Translations under genes and position numbers: made by a program | Notes under the pieces: generated by a model | Told to the model about the DNA's origin: nothing | What the model saw: the letters and a program-made list of their open reading frames with translations, nothing else | Database searches by the model: none | Part shown: positions 1 through 6,954 of the stretch, piece by piece | How the letters are laid out: every line of letters starts with the position of its first letter | Numbering within the stretch: position 1 is the stretch's first letter | Assembly: GCA_012964265.1 (NCBI GenBank) | Contig: DTUH01000204.1 | Span: 1-9,381, forward strand | Direction: 5' to 3' | DNA from: Candidatus Lambdaproteobacteria bacterium | GTDB lineage: Bacteria > SAR324 > NAC60-12 | DNA: 9,381 bases

Positions 1-31
1 GCGACTGGAAAATATTGGTATAATTTTCAAG
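1..31 (+). repeat. Inverted copy of the cysS 3' end (left arm)
   Basis: These 31 bases are the exact reverse complement of 1118-1148, inside the minus-strand cysS gene. Read on the plus strand they encode RLENIGIIFK in the same codons as cysS, then HSEK and a stop where the real gene has DSEEG. All third codon positions match, which argues against an old paralogue. Identity breaks at base 32, and a short chance match (bases 33-39) follows. The exporter reading frame on the minus strand loses its family similarity at the same place. The best explanation is a fold-back junction, most likely a chimera at a contig end. Confidence 0.95.
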
Positions 32-1028
32 CATTCGGAGAAGTGACAATTTCATCTTCAATATCAAGGATGTCGAAAATCCTGCGTACCGCAGCAAAGC
101 CTTCCTGCAACTTTAAATTGAAACCGTTCAGTTTTTTGACCGGTTCATTCAACATAAAAAAACTGATGACAAATGAAGTAAAATCACCCGGTGTGATTTG
201 ATCATTGATGATAAGATAACCTCCGTATGCGACAATCGTTGCTCCCGCCGCGGCACCGATTATTTCTATGATCGGATATGAGTAAGAATCAATCATGACT
301 GAACGCATGTGATTCTTGTAAAGATCATCGTTGGCAGCTTTGAAACGTTTGCTTTCATATTTTTCCATTCCGAATGCTTTGACCACACGCACTCCGGAAA
401 TGGTCTCTACCAGCAAACTGCTCAAACCTCCAAAACTGATTTGCCTTTTACTAACGGCTATTTTGTTGCGCTGACCAAAAATCTGGATGAAAAAGACTGC
501 GACCGGAATCAGAATCATGGTCACAAATGCTAACTGCCAGCTGCGATAAAACATGATGCTCAGCAATAGAAAAAATTGCGGAATGTCACGGAAAGGGCCG
601 GTGACTCCAACTTGCAACATGTTTTGGAAAACGTGCAGATCGTTGGTGAAACGGGAAATAAGATCGCCGGTTTTGGAACGTGTAAAAAAGGTGAGAGAAA
701 GATTAACGAGGTGGTCAAAAAGCTGTTGCCTCAACTTTACAATGAGGCTTTGGACAAGGTGACCGACGCTGTAGTTGTGACCAAAAAAAAACAAGCCCTT
801 GATCGCAAAAACGATCATCAATCCGATTCCTACCAGAAAATACTGTTTGAGTTCCGGATTGTCACCATAAGCAATGGTGTCCACGATATCTTTCGCATAG
901 TAGGCAGGTGCTGCAGTAAAAATATTATAACCTGCCATGCAGACTATGCTGAAAATAACCCAGCCTTTAAGTGGAGCAATAAGGCCAAAAAGCCGCCTGG
1001 CAATGTGACTGGATTTTTCTTCCTTCAT
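27..1028 (-). CDS. MsbA-like ABC exporter, membrane domain only (3'-truncated)
   Basis: This is the N-terminal half of an MsbA/type IV ABC exporter, an inner-membrane ATP-driven flippase for lipids (lipid A in MsbA) or drugs. The six-helix domain is visible: TM1 about 22-44, TM2 62-84, TM3 148-160, TM4 165-186, TM5 251-275, TM6 282-300. Family features include FTRSKTGDLISRFTND (114-130), ETISGVRVVKAFG (208-220), and LQEGFAAVRRIFDILD (307-322) leading into EDEIVTSPNA. Full members are about 570-600 residues; this frame ends at 333, right after the SPNA linker, with no Walker A, signature or Walker B motif. The last bases and the stop come from the inverted cysS copy, so the stop is probably artefactual. 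The ATG at 1028 has an AAGG about 11 nt upstream and lies 44 nt past the cysS stop in the same direction. The substrate cannot be told from the sequence. Confidence 0.85.
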   Translation of the reverse strand: MKEEKSSHIARRLFGLIAPLKGWVIFSIVCMAGYNIFTAAPAYYAKDIVDTIAYGDNPELKQYFLVGIGLMIVFAIKGLFFFGHNYSVGHLVQSLIVKLRQQLFDHLVNLSLTFFTRSKTGDLISRFTNDLHVFQNMLQVGVTGPFRDIPQFFLLLSIMFYRSWQLAFVTMILIPVAVFFIQIFGQRNKIAVSKRQISFGGLSSLLVETISGVRVVKAFGMEKYESKRFKAANDDLYKNHMRSVMIDSYSYPIIEIIGAAAGATIVAYGGYLIINDQITPGDFTSFVISFFMLNEPVKKLNGFNLKLQEGFAAVRRIFDILDIEDEIVTSPNA

Positions 1029-1072
1029 AGCAAAATAACCTTATTTAGATATTTTCGATACAGACTTTCAGT

Positions 1073-2515
1073 TCAGTTTTTGTCTGTTATCTCCCAGGTT
1101 GTTCCTTCTTCCGAATCCTTGAAAATTATACCAATATTTTCCAGTCGCTCTCGGATCAGGTCAGCACTCGTAAAATCTTTGTTTTTCCGGAAGTTCGCAC
1201 GCAGTTCAACCAAAATATCCATGACATCTTTGAGGTGCAGATCAGTCTGTACATCATCAAGAGACCCCGGAATTATACCAAGTACATCACCTCCTAAAAT
1301 GGAAAACAAATGTTCGGCATCAGCAATTGCTTCCGGATCAGGTCTTTTTTCGGCTAACAAAATATTTGCTTCACGACTTAAATCGAATAGTGCGGCAAAG
1401 GCTTGTGGCGTTGAAAAATCATCGTCCATGGCCTGACAAAAACGTCTGTGAAATTCTTCAAAATGTTTTCTGGAAGCTTTAATTCCGATTGTTTTGCATT
1501 TGCGAAGATTCCGGACAGTTTGATGAAGACGTTTTAACGAGGCGCCCGCTACGGCAATAGCGCTTTCGCTGAAATCCACAACAGAACGATAATGACTCGC
1601 CGCAATAAAATAACGCACCATCAATGGTTCAAATTTTTCAAAAACATCGAACAGTGTTACAAAATTTCCACTGGTCTTGCTCATTTTTTGCCCCGCAACT
1701 GTCAACATATTTGAGTGCATCCAGTTCCGCGCAAACGGTTTCGCAAGTCCTCTGGCCTGGGCAATTTCACATTCATGATGCGGAAATTTTAAATCCATTC
1801 CACCTCCGTGAATATCAAATTCATCACCCAAATAACGGATACTCATCACCACACATTCTGTGTGCCAGCCGGGATATCCCCAGCCGCTGTATGGATCACG
1901 CCAGCGCATCAAGTGCCCGGTTTCTGCACGTTTCCATAAAGCAAAATCTCCGGGGTGACGTTTTTCTGACCGGACTTCTACACGTGCGCCGCCCTGCATA
2001 TCATCAACTTGACGGTTGGAAAGTTCGCCGTATTTTGAATCTTTGCTAATTTCAAAATATACTGACCCATTTGCTTCATAGGCCAGCCCCGCTTCAATCA
2101 ATTCTGCTATTGCTTCCAGTTGTTCCGGAATGTGCCCTGTTGCCCGTGGACTAATATCTGGACGAATCACACCCATGCGGTCCATAGTTTCAAAATGTCT
2201 GCGCGCAAAACTTTCCGCGACTGCCATCGGCTCCTGTTTCAGTTCACGGGCACGTTTCAGCAGTTTATCCTCTCCTTCATCATCATCGCCCATCAAGTGC
2301 CCGACATCTGTTATGTTTTGCACATAAAATGTTTTGAATCCGCAATAACGCAGATAACGCAGAATAACGTCAAAACTTACGTATGTTTTTGCGTGTCCGA
2401 GGTGGCTGTCACCATAAACGGTAGGTCCGCAAACGTAGAGTGAGGCTTGACCTTCTTGAATCGGTTTAAATGATTCTTTTTGGCCGGAAAGCGTATTGTA
2501 AATTTGAAGAGGCAT
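1073..2515 (-). CDS. cysS: Cysteinyl-tRNA synthetase
   Basis: Class I aminoacyl-tRNA synthetase that activates cysteine with ATP and charges tRNA-Cys in the cytosol. Using the ATG at 2515 (480 aa), the start MPLQIYNTLSGQKE is the family N-terminus. The HIGH-type motif HLGH is at 38-41. Zinc ligands are Cys29 (YVCGPTVYG), Cys221 (GWHTECVV), His246 and Glu250 (FPHHECE). KMSKT is at 277-281. The helical anticodon-binding DALR region follows from about 345, and the C-terminus is intact (GTTWEITDKN). Length is normal for the family. An in-frame GTG at 2536 would add seven residues and overlap the nuoM stop. I prefer the ATG because TAGGA lies just upstream and the family begins there. The gene follows nuoM by 13 nt, so the two are probably co-transcribed. 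A 31-nt piece of its 3' end is repeated inverted at the left window edge. Confidence 0.97.
   Translation of the reverse strand: MPLQIYNTLSGQKESFKPIQEGQASLYVCGPTVYGDSHLGHAKTYVSFDVILRYLRYCGFKTFYVQNITDVGHLMGDDDEGEDKLLKRARELKQEPMAVAESFARRHFETMDRMGVIRPDISPRATGHIPEQLEAIAELIEAGLAYEANGSVYFEISKDSKYGELSNRQVDDMQGGARVEVRSEKRHPGDFALWKRAETGHLMRWRDPYSGWGYPGWHTECVVMSIRYLGDEFDIHGGGMDLKFPHHECEIAQARGLAKPFARNWMHSNMLTVAGQKMSKTSGNFVTLFDVFEKFEPLMVRYFIAASHYRSVVDFSESAIAVAGASLKRLHQTVRNLRKCKTIGIKASRKHFEEFHRRFCQAMDDDFSTPQAFAALFDLSREANILLAEKRPDPEAIADAEHLFSILGGDVLGIIPGSLDDVQTDLHLKDVMDILVELRANFRKNKDFTSADLIRERLENIGIIFKDSEEGTTWEITDKN
1118..1148 (-). repeat. Inverted repeat partner inside cysS (right arm)
   Basis: These 31 bases within the last codons of cysS are the exact reverse complement of window positions 1-31. 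This arm sits in an intact, family-consistent reading frame (RLENIGIIFKDSEEG), so it is the original. The copy at the left edge is the displaced one. Confidence 0.95.
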
Positions 2516-2528
2516 ATTTCCTAATTCA

Positions 2529-4094
2529 TCACTCACCTACATTCCAAACCAGAATTTTTGATAATCCGGAACTTTCTGCTTCATCCAGTGCAAAGCGGGG
2601 TTCCTGAGATTTGACCAGTTCAATGTAGTGGTTGATGCTGACTTCGATACGCTCTAAAAAAGGTTGAGGATAGACTCCGAGGAAAATTGTCCAGAAGACA
2701 AGAGGGACAAGGACGACTACTTCGCGAAATGAAAAATCTTGGAGACTTTTAACCAGGTTTTTGGTCAGTGGCCCGAAGAGCACCCGCTGCACCATCCAAA
2801 GCATATAAATCGCTGCTATAACGACACCGGCTGCAGCAATAATTCCATACCAAATATTGACTTTTGCTGCGCCGATCATAGCCAAAATCTCACCAACAAA
2901 ACCATTTAGTCCCGGCAGACCGACGGAAGCCATAGAAAAGAAAACGAGAAAAACCGCAAATTTCGGCATGGTGTGCGCGACGCCACCATATTCAGAAATT
3001 TCCTGAGTATGAGTCCGTTCGTAAATCATTCCAACCGTGAGGAACAGAGCGCCCGTGACAATCGCATGGTTTATCATTTGAATCCAGCTTCCGGAAAGCC
3101 CCTGGATATTGAGAGCAAATAATCCAAGCACTATGTAGCCCATGTGCGCAACAGAAGAGTAGGCAATCAGCCGTTTGATTTGAGTTTGCACCATGGCCAC
3201 CAGCCCTCCGTAAATGATTCCGATTAAAGCCAGTACCATGAAAATGGGCGCGAGATCATAAACAGCCGCAGGAAAAACCGGCATGGCAAAACGTAAAAAA
3301 CCATAAGGTCCAAATTTCAACATCACTGCAGCCAGTTGAACTGAGCCGGCGGTTGGAGCTTCGTAATGCGCGTCCGGAAGCCAGGTATGCAGTGGAAATA
3401 GTGGAATCTTTACTGCAAATGCAACCGCAAAACCGAGGAACAACCAGAACTGAGTTTCTACAGGAATGTCCATGCCGTACCAGTCGAGCACATTAAACGA
3501 CCATTCTCCATGCAATTCCAGATAAATGTTTGCCGTAAAAAGCAGAGAAATGAGCATCAGCAGGGAACCGAGCATCGTGTAGATAAAAAATTTGATGGTG
3601 GCATAGAGTCGGTTTGTTCCACCCCAGATACCGATCAACAAATACATTGGAACTAGCATCACTTCAAAAAATACATAAAACAGCACTACATCCATTGCCG
3701 CAAAACAACCGAGCATACCGATTTGGAGCAGCAGCATTTGAATTTGAAACTGCCAGTTGCGTTTCCCTAAATTCCATGAACCGAGCAGAGTAAGTGGAGT
3801 GATGAAATTGATCAGCAGAAAAAAGAAAAGATTAAGTCCATCCAAGCCCAGGAAATAATCTATGTTGAATTGAGAAATCCAGGGGGTGCGCTCCACCATC
3901 TGCAAATCCGCAGTGCTGGAATCAAAATTAAACCAGAGATGCAGACTCAGCAAAAAAGTGATACAACCACTTGTAAGTGCCGCCACTTTGGCAGGAATGC
4001 CGTTCCCTTCGTCCCGGAACATTGCCACGAAGGCAATGCCTAAAACTGGTGAAAATATAATTACCGAAAGAATTGGAAGTGCTGAAATGTCCAT
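2529..4094 (-). CDS. nuoM: NADH-quinone oxidoreductase subunit M (complex I)
   Basis: Antiporter-like, proton-pumping subunit of the complex I membrane arm. The 521-residue protein is almost wholly hydrophobic, with about 14 predicted helices, and has the normal family length. The residues needed for proton transfer are in place: Glu144 in VFFEVMLVPMYLL, Lys229 in AVKIPLFPLHTWLPDAH, Lys260 in AAVMLKFGPYG and Glu402 in GLNGFVGE. The family signature AYSSVAHMGY is at 311-320. NuoL and NuoN are related, but FEVMLVPMYLLIGIWGG and overall length fit NuoM. The ATG at 4094 is the only standard start after the upstream in-frame stop, and it has no clear Shine-Dalgarno. No other nuo gene is visible: an unassigned gene lies upstream across a 202-nt gap and cysS lies immediately downstream. 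The rest of complex I must lie elsewhere. Confidence 0.96.
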   Translation of the reverse strand: MDISALPILSVIIFSPVLGIAFVAMFRDEGNGIPAKVAALTSGCITFLLSLHLWFNFDSSTADLQMVERTPWISQFNIDYFLGLDGLNLFFFLLINFITPLTLLGSWNLGKRNWQFQIQMLLLQIGMLGCFAAMDVVLFYVFFEVMLVPMYLLIGIWGGTNRLYATIKFFIYTMLGSLLMLISLLFTANIYLELHGEWSFNVLDWYGMDIPVETQFWLFLGFAVAFAVKIPLFPLHTWLPDAHYEAPTAGSVQLAAVMLKFGPYGFLRFAMPVFPAAVYDLAPIFMVLALIGIIYGGLVAMVQTQIKRLIAYSSVAHMGYIVLGLFALNIQGLSGSWIQMINHAIVTGALFLTVGMIYERTHTQEISEYGGVAHTMPKFAVFLVFFSMASVGLPGLNGFVGEILAMIGAAKVNIWYGIIAAAGVVIAAIYMLWMVQRVLFGPLTKNLVKSLQDFSFREVVVLVPLVFWTIFLGVYPQPFLERIEVSINHYIELVKSQEPRFALDEAESSGLSKILVWNVGE

Positions 4095-4180
4095 CAGAAT
4101 TGGTTTGTAAAAATTGAGGTGTAGGTCTTAAATCAAGCAAGTGTTTTATACTACATTGCGGAGACGTTTCACCTGCCGAG

Positions 4181-4208
4181 ATTATGAACCTCAAATAATC
4201 ACGGGCAA
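4181..4208 (-). promoter_or_regulatory. Candidate promoter for nuoM-cysS
   Basis: On the minus strand TTGCCC is followed after 16 nt by CATAAT, a fair sigma-70-like pair about 85-110 nt upstream of the nuoM ATG. It lies in the 202-nt non-coding gap (4095-4296), where nuoM would need its own promoter. Only the position and the partial consensus support it. Confidence 0.25.
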
Positions 4209-4263
4209 AAAATAAAACTACATATAAAACTAAGAGAATTAGCAACTTAAAGCAAGATCAATT

Positions 4264-4287
4264 TGAGCTATGCGAACATTAGCCTCA
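4264..4287 (-). terminator. Imperfect hairpin with TTCG loop after the 433-aa gene
   Basis: Ten bases past the stop of the gene at 4297-5598, the minus strand can fold as TGAG/CTCA, CTA/TAG and TG/CA closed by a TTCG tetraloop, with two single-base bulges on the 5' side. There are about nine pairs. No run of T follows (AATTGATCTTGC), so it is at best a weak intrinsic terminator or an mRNA 3'-end stabiliser. Confidence 0.3.
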
Positions 4288-4296
4288 GCCAAAACA

Positions 4297-5598
4297 TCAA
4301 ACTCCAACCCCCAAACGAGGCAGCAAAGGTTCCATTAACTCGCCTACGGTTTTATTTTCAGCAAAACTCCATTCCAATCCCAGTACTAAATCCAGTGGAT
4401 GAACCGCCGCATCAAAATCATCTACGCAGAGTCCACTAGTCAGGGCATCAACGTTTACCGTACGTACAACTTCCTGCTCCAGAAAATCCAGTTTTAACCA
4501 CTTACGTCTATATTCCACGAGATATTCTACTTGCTCAAAACTGCCAAAACAAATCAGTCCATTAATAAAACTCAATGACGTGAACACTATAAATAGGCCG
4601 GGACAGAGAACACCGGTTTCCAGTTCCCGGATGATATTTTCCTGAGTAAGTTCAAATTGATAATTCTGACTTTTCAGCACCTCCCCTTGGATAATGACTG
4701 ATTCCTGTCGAATTTTGTTTTTGTAAAGAACTTCAACCGTGAATAGAGGAGTCTCTGCAGGAAATTCCGCAAAAACGGTTTCACGAATTTTACGGTTGAA
4801 CAACATTTTATAAATGGGGTGCGCAGAATTTTGCAGAACCTTCAGCAGATAATTCCGGATTACTTCATTCAGATCAAAAAAGAGCAGTGATTTTTCCGGA
4901 ACAATTTGATGCAACTGATTTGCGCAAAACTGTGTAGCCCATACTGTGAAATCGTCTCCGCAAACTGCACTTGGTGAAACTTTGCGAATTGGCTCTGCAA
5001 AGTAAGGCAGTAGATTGACCAGCTTTTCAGGAATCTTGCTTTGAAAAACGCGGGCTTCCCTCATATTTCCCGGAATAAGCGAAATGCGTCGTTCCACAGA
5101 ATCACGTAAACGGTCAGAGTCTGAGCGTTTTAGTTCCGTAAATTCCCGAGCTTTGGGAGAAATCACGGATTCCAAATCAAAGCGATTACTATAATTTAAG
5201 CATCCGGACCAGGCGGAATTTGCAAAAGGAATTCCAGAATATGCACCAACAAAATATATCTCCTGTGGAGGCATCCCCAACAATGCCAAATGATGCAAGG
5301 CCAGAAAAGTTGGACCTTCAGATGCTGTTACGTGTGTTGAAGTCTGTAAAATACGAGTTTTCTCAAGTCTTGCACAAGAGGATTGTGCTTGTTCTTTGCT
5401 GAGACCTGTTCTGCGAAACTCGATTTCAAAAGCTTCCCGCAAGGCTTTTTCCAAAGGAGGAGGTTCAACTGAATTATCCCAAAGAAGGCCGGAGTACTCA
5501 AAAAGCGGCAGTTCCCACAGCTTTCCCAAAATTTCAGCCAGAACAGGACGTTTCTCTTTATGGAGTAAAGTTCGGATTGATTTTGCGTTAAGTTGCAT
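4297..5598 (-). CDS. Conserved-looking protein of unknown function, 433 aa
   Basis: I do not recognise this family. The protein is soluble-looking, with no signal peptide or convincing membrane helix, and mixes polar helices with hydrophobic strands. The segment most like an active site is at 86-136: QTSTHVTASEGPTFLALHH, then GMPPQEIYFVGAYSG and IPFANSAWSGCLNYS. It is rich in His, Ser, Glu, Gly and Cys. A second block, 240-272, reads FFDLNEVIRNYLLKVLQNS then HPIYKMLFNRKIRETV. A third, 332-362, is CPGLFIVFTSLSFINGLIC followed by FGSFEQVEYLVEY. Codon use resembles its neighbours, so it looks native and expressed. The ATG at 5598 has no clear Shine-Dalgarno. It is divergent from the dUTPase by 65 nt and 202 nt upstream of nuoM, so it is probably a single-gene unit. 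Its context gives no strong clue to function. Confidence 0.8.
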   Translation of the reverse strand: MQLNAKSIRTLLHKEKRPVLAEILGKLWELPLFEYSGLLWDNSVEPPPLEKALREAFEIEFRRTGLSKEQAQSSCARLEKTRILQTSTHVTASEGPTFLALHHLALLGMPPQEIYFVGAYSGIPFANSAWSGCLNYSNRFDLESVISPKAREFTELKRSDSDRLRDSVERRISLIPGNMREARVFQSKIPEKLVNLLPYFAEPIRKVSPSAVCGDDFTVWATQFCANQLHQIVPEKSLLFFDLNEVIRNYLLKVLQNSAHPIYKMLFNRKIRETVFAEFPAETPLFTVEVLYKNKIRQESVIIQGEVLKSQNYQFELTQENIIRELETGVLCPGLFIVFTSLSFINGLICFGSFEQVEYLVEYRRKWLKLDFLEQEVVRTVNVDALTSGLCVDDFDAAVHPLDLVLGLEWSFAENKTVGELMEPLLPRLGVGV

Positions 5599-5608
5599 TC
5601 GTCAAAGC

Positions 5609-5637
5609 TTGAAGTTTTTCTGCTGAATTCATAAACT
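5609..5637 (+). promoter_or_regulatory. Candidate promoter for the dUTPase gene
   Basis: TTGAAG (5609-5614) and TAAACT (5632-5637) are 17 nt apart, in the 65-nt gap between two divergent genes. The expected transcription start, about 5644, would leave a leader of only about 20 nt before the TTG start at 5664. No equally good pair was found for the opposite gene. Confidence 0.4.
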
Positions 5638-5663
5638 CTTTTCCATCAAGTTTCATCGTTTCA

Positions 5664-6125
5664 TTGTTAAATAAAATTTTGGACTCTACACCGCTTATAA
5701 AAATTTGTTGTCATTTTGACGATATGTCAATCCCCAAAAGAGGGCATGAAACCGATGCCGGCATAGATTTGACGGCTATGGCTGTCGAGCAAAAAAGACC
5801 GGACATTTTCTTTTTTGATACAGGCATTTCCATTCACTTAAGCACTGGATATTATGTAGAAATAGTGCCGCGTTCAAGCATTATTAACACCGATTTTATA
5901 TTGGCAAACAGCGTCGGAATAATAGATCCCGATTACCGTGGTCGCATCTTCCTGCCATTTCGCTACATTGGTGAGTCTGATGGTATGCAAGCCGCAGAAG
6001 TGCTTTTGCAGCAACGCATTGCTCAAATGCTGGTCCGAAAACTTGAGCCGTGCAGAATTGAAGTAGTCGACTCCCTTGAGGAAACAGAACGCGGTGCAGG
6101 CGGCTTTGGCAGCACAGGATTCTGA
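5664..6125 (+). CDS. dut: Deoxyuridine 5'-triphosphate nucleotidohydrolase (dUTPase)
   Basis: Trimeric Mg-dependent dUTPase. It hydrolyses dUTP to dUMP and pyrophosphate, keeping uracil out of DNA and feeding thymidylate synthesis. All five motifs are present in 153 residues: (1) TDAGIDL at 30-36; (2) PRSSI at 69-73; (3) NSVGIIDPDYRGRI at 82-95, with likely catalytic Asp88; (4) QQRIAQMLV at 116-124; (5) ERGAGGFGSTG at 142-152. No ATG exists between the upstream in-frame stop (5610) and motif 1 except Met21, which would remove the first beta-strand (LIKICCHF). The start is therefore TTG at 5664, or TTG at 5679. Neither has a Shine-Dalgarno. It is one of only two plus-strand genes here and converges on the RDD gene, with 13 nt between stops. 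The SSI...NTDFILANSVGIIDPDYRG layout resembles a dUTPase subtype I associate with large DNA viruses and some bacteria; that is from memory. Confidence 0.95.
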   Translation: MLNKILDSTPLIKICCHFDDMSIPKRGHETDAGIDLTAMAVEQKRPDIFFFDTGISIHLSTGYYVEIVPRSSIINTDFILANSVGIIDPDYRGRIFLPFRYIGESDGMQAAEVLLQQRIAQMLVRKLEPCRIEVVDSLEETERGAGGFGSTGF

Positions 6126-6138
6126 GCCAATACTTGCC

Positions 6139-6954
6139 TTAATCATCCGCCTCACCGATTGGTTTTACTTCAATATTCAGCACTTCCCAGCCCCGTGGAT
6201 TATTCCGGAAAGTTAATGAAACTGTAACCAGCTTTCCTGTCTCATCGTCACCAACTCTGGCACGTACGAGGGAAGGATTTTCAGCATTTTCACGCAAATC
6301 TAAATGCATTTCCGGTTCCTCGATTTCCGGAGACTCCTCCAGCAACATCTGCAATGACGGGTGGGCGCGAATCGCCTGTTCCGCAGTTTGATACGCAGCT
6401 GTTTTTTCAATGCCGGAACGCTGGTATAAAATTGCAACTGAAAAAAAACCAAACAGAATGATATTTCCCAGCAAAATCCGTAAAATAACCCTCAGTGCTT
6501 TTTGGTCATCAAGTACGATTGTACCCCACCATTTATCCGCCAACCGCCTGGCATAAGCATCCCGAAAAAGTACCACTGCCTCTACAGGAAAAAGCAGCAA
6601 CAGCAGATTCCTCTTTATTAGCACAAAAAACGAGGGACGCTGAGAAAAATTTTCAATCTTCCTAATTGTCATGCCCAGCAATAATTTACCTGGACTACGG
6701 CCTAAAATATCTTTAAAGATTAATACTAAAACAATACTTCCATAAAAGGGAAGCAAGTCCAAAAAATTTCTGGACTGCATTACTAAATCCCAATGCTCTT
6801 TGCGGAAAACCTGCACTAAAGTATTTGCGAGAAGCAAAGCTAAAATAAAATCCAGCAGCAAGGCAAATAAACGCTTTCCTGTGGAAGAGATTTGCAGGCG
6901 CCTGTCGGCTATCGATTCGTGATTTTCGGGTTCCTTTTTTGGATCAAAACTCAT
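6139..6954 (-). CDS. RDD-family membrane protein with Coa1-like C-terminal domain
   Basis: Inner-membrane protein of 271 residues. The RDD domain (about 22-148) shows GKRLFALLLD (Arg28, Ala31, Asp35), then KDILGRSPGKLLLGMTI (81-97) and RRLADKWWGTIVL (136-148), the family signature pieces. Helices lie near 29-49, 67-82, 108-130 and 155-177. After the last helix, about 180-267 is a soluble region. YQTAEQAIRAHPSLQMLLEE is followed by beta-rich ARVGDDETGKLVTVSLTFR and GWEVLNIEVKP. Its plan (helix with a 'hP.v...lG' pattern, then strands ending in a G-W-x-V/L strand) resembles the Coa1/DUF1783 cytochrome-oxidase-assembly fold; this is inference. RDD proteins are often proposed transporters or antiporters, but this one's role is unknown. 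Its ATG overlaps the upstream hydrolase stop as ATGA, so it is translationally coupled and last in the operon. Confidence 0.88.
   Translation of the reverse strand: MSFDPKKEPENHESIADRRLQISSTGKRLFALLLDFILALLLANTLVQVFRKEHWDLVMQSRNFLDLLPFYGSIVLVLIFKDILGRSPGKLLLGMTIRKIENFSQRPSFFVLIKRNLLLLLFPVEAVVLFRDAYARRLADKWWGTIVLDDQKALRVILRILLGNIILFGFFSVAILYQRSGIEKTAAYQTAEQAIRAHPSLQMLLEESPEIEEPEMHLDLRENAENPSLVRARVGDDETGKLVTVSLTFRNNPRGWEVLNIEVKPIGEADD

Noticed and set aside
576..1436. 286-codon plus-strand frame
   Set aside because: It runs antisense across the exporter and cysS, both with clear family motifs. Its product is low-quality (Ser/Arg/Lys-rich) and has no recognisable domain.
2516..2536. Longer cysS start (GTG at 2536) overlapping the nuoM stop
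   Set aside because: Seven extra residues have no family counterpart. The ATG at 2515 gives the standard N-terminus and has TAGGA just upstream.
3928..4245. 105-codon minus-strand frame starting in the gap upstream of nuoM
   Set aside because: It overlaps the nuoM N-terminus in another frame. The part inside nuoM reads as a shadow, and the part in the gap has no ribosome-binding site or motif.
4297..5598. Similarity of the THVTASEGPTF region to the BshC-type 'TGQQ..GLFTGP' segment of bacillithiol synthesis
   Set aside because: Only a loose spacing of Thr/Gly/Pro residues is shared. The diagnostic BshC motifs are absent and there are no other bacillithiol genes in the window.
6109..6133. Possible bidirectional terminator (TTGGC ... 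GCCAA with an inner CAG/CTG) between the convergent dUTPase and RDD genes
   Set aside because: The stem is broken by unpaired bases, it overlaps the end of dut, and no T tract follows on either strand.
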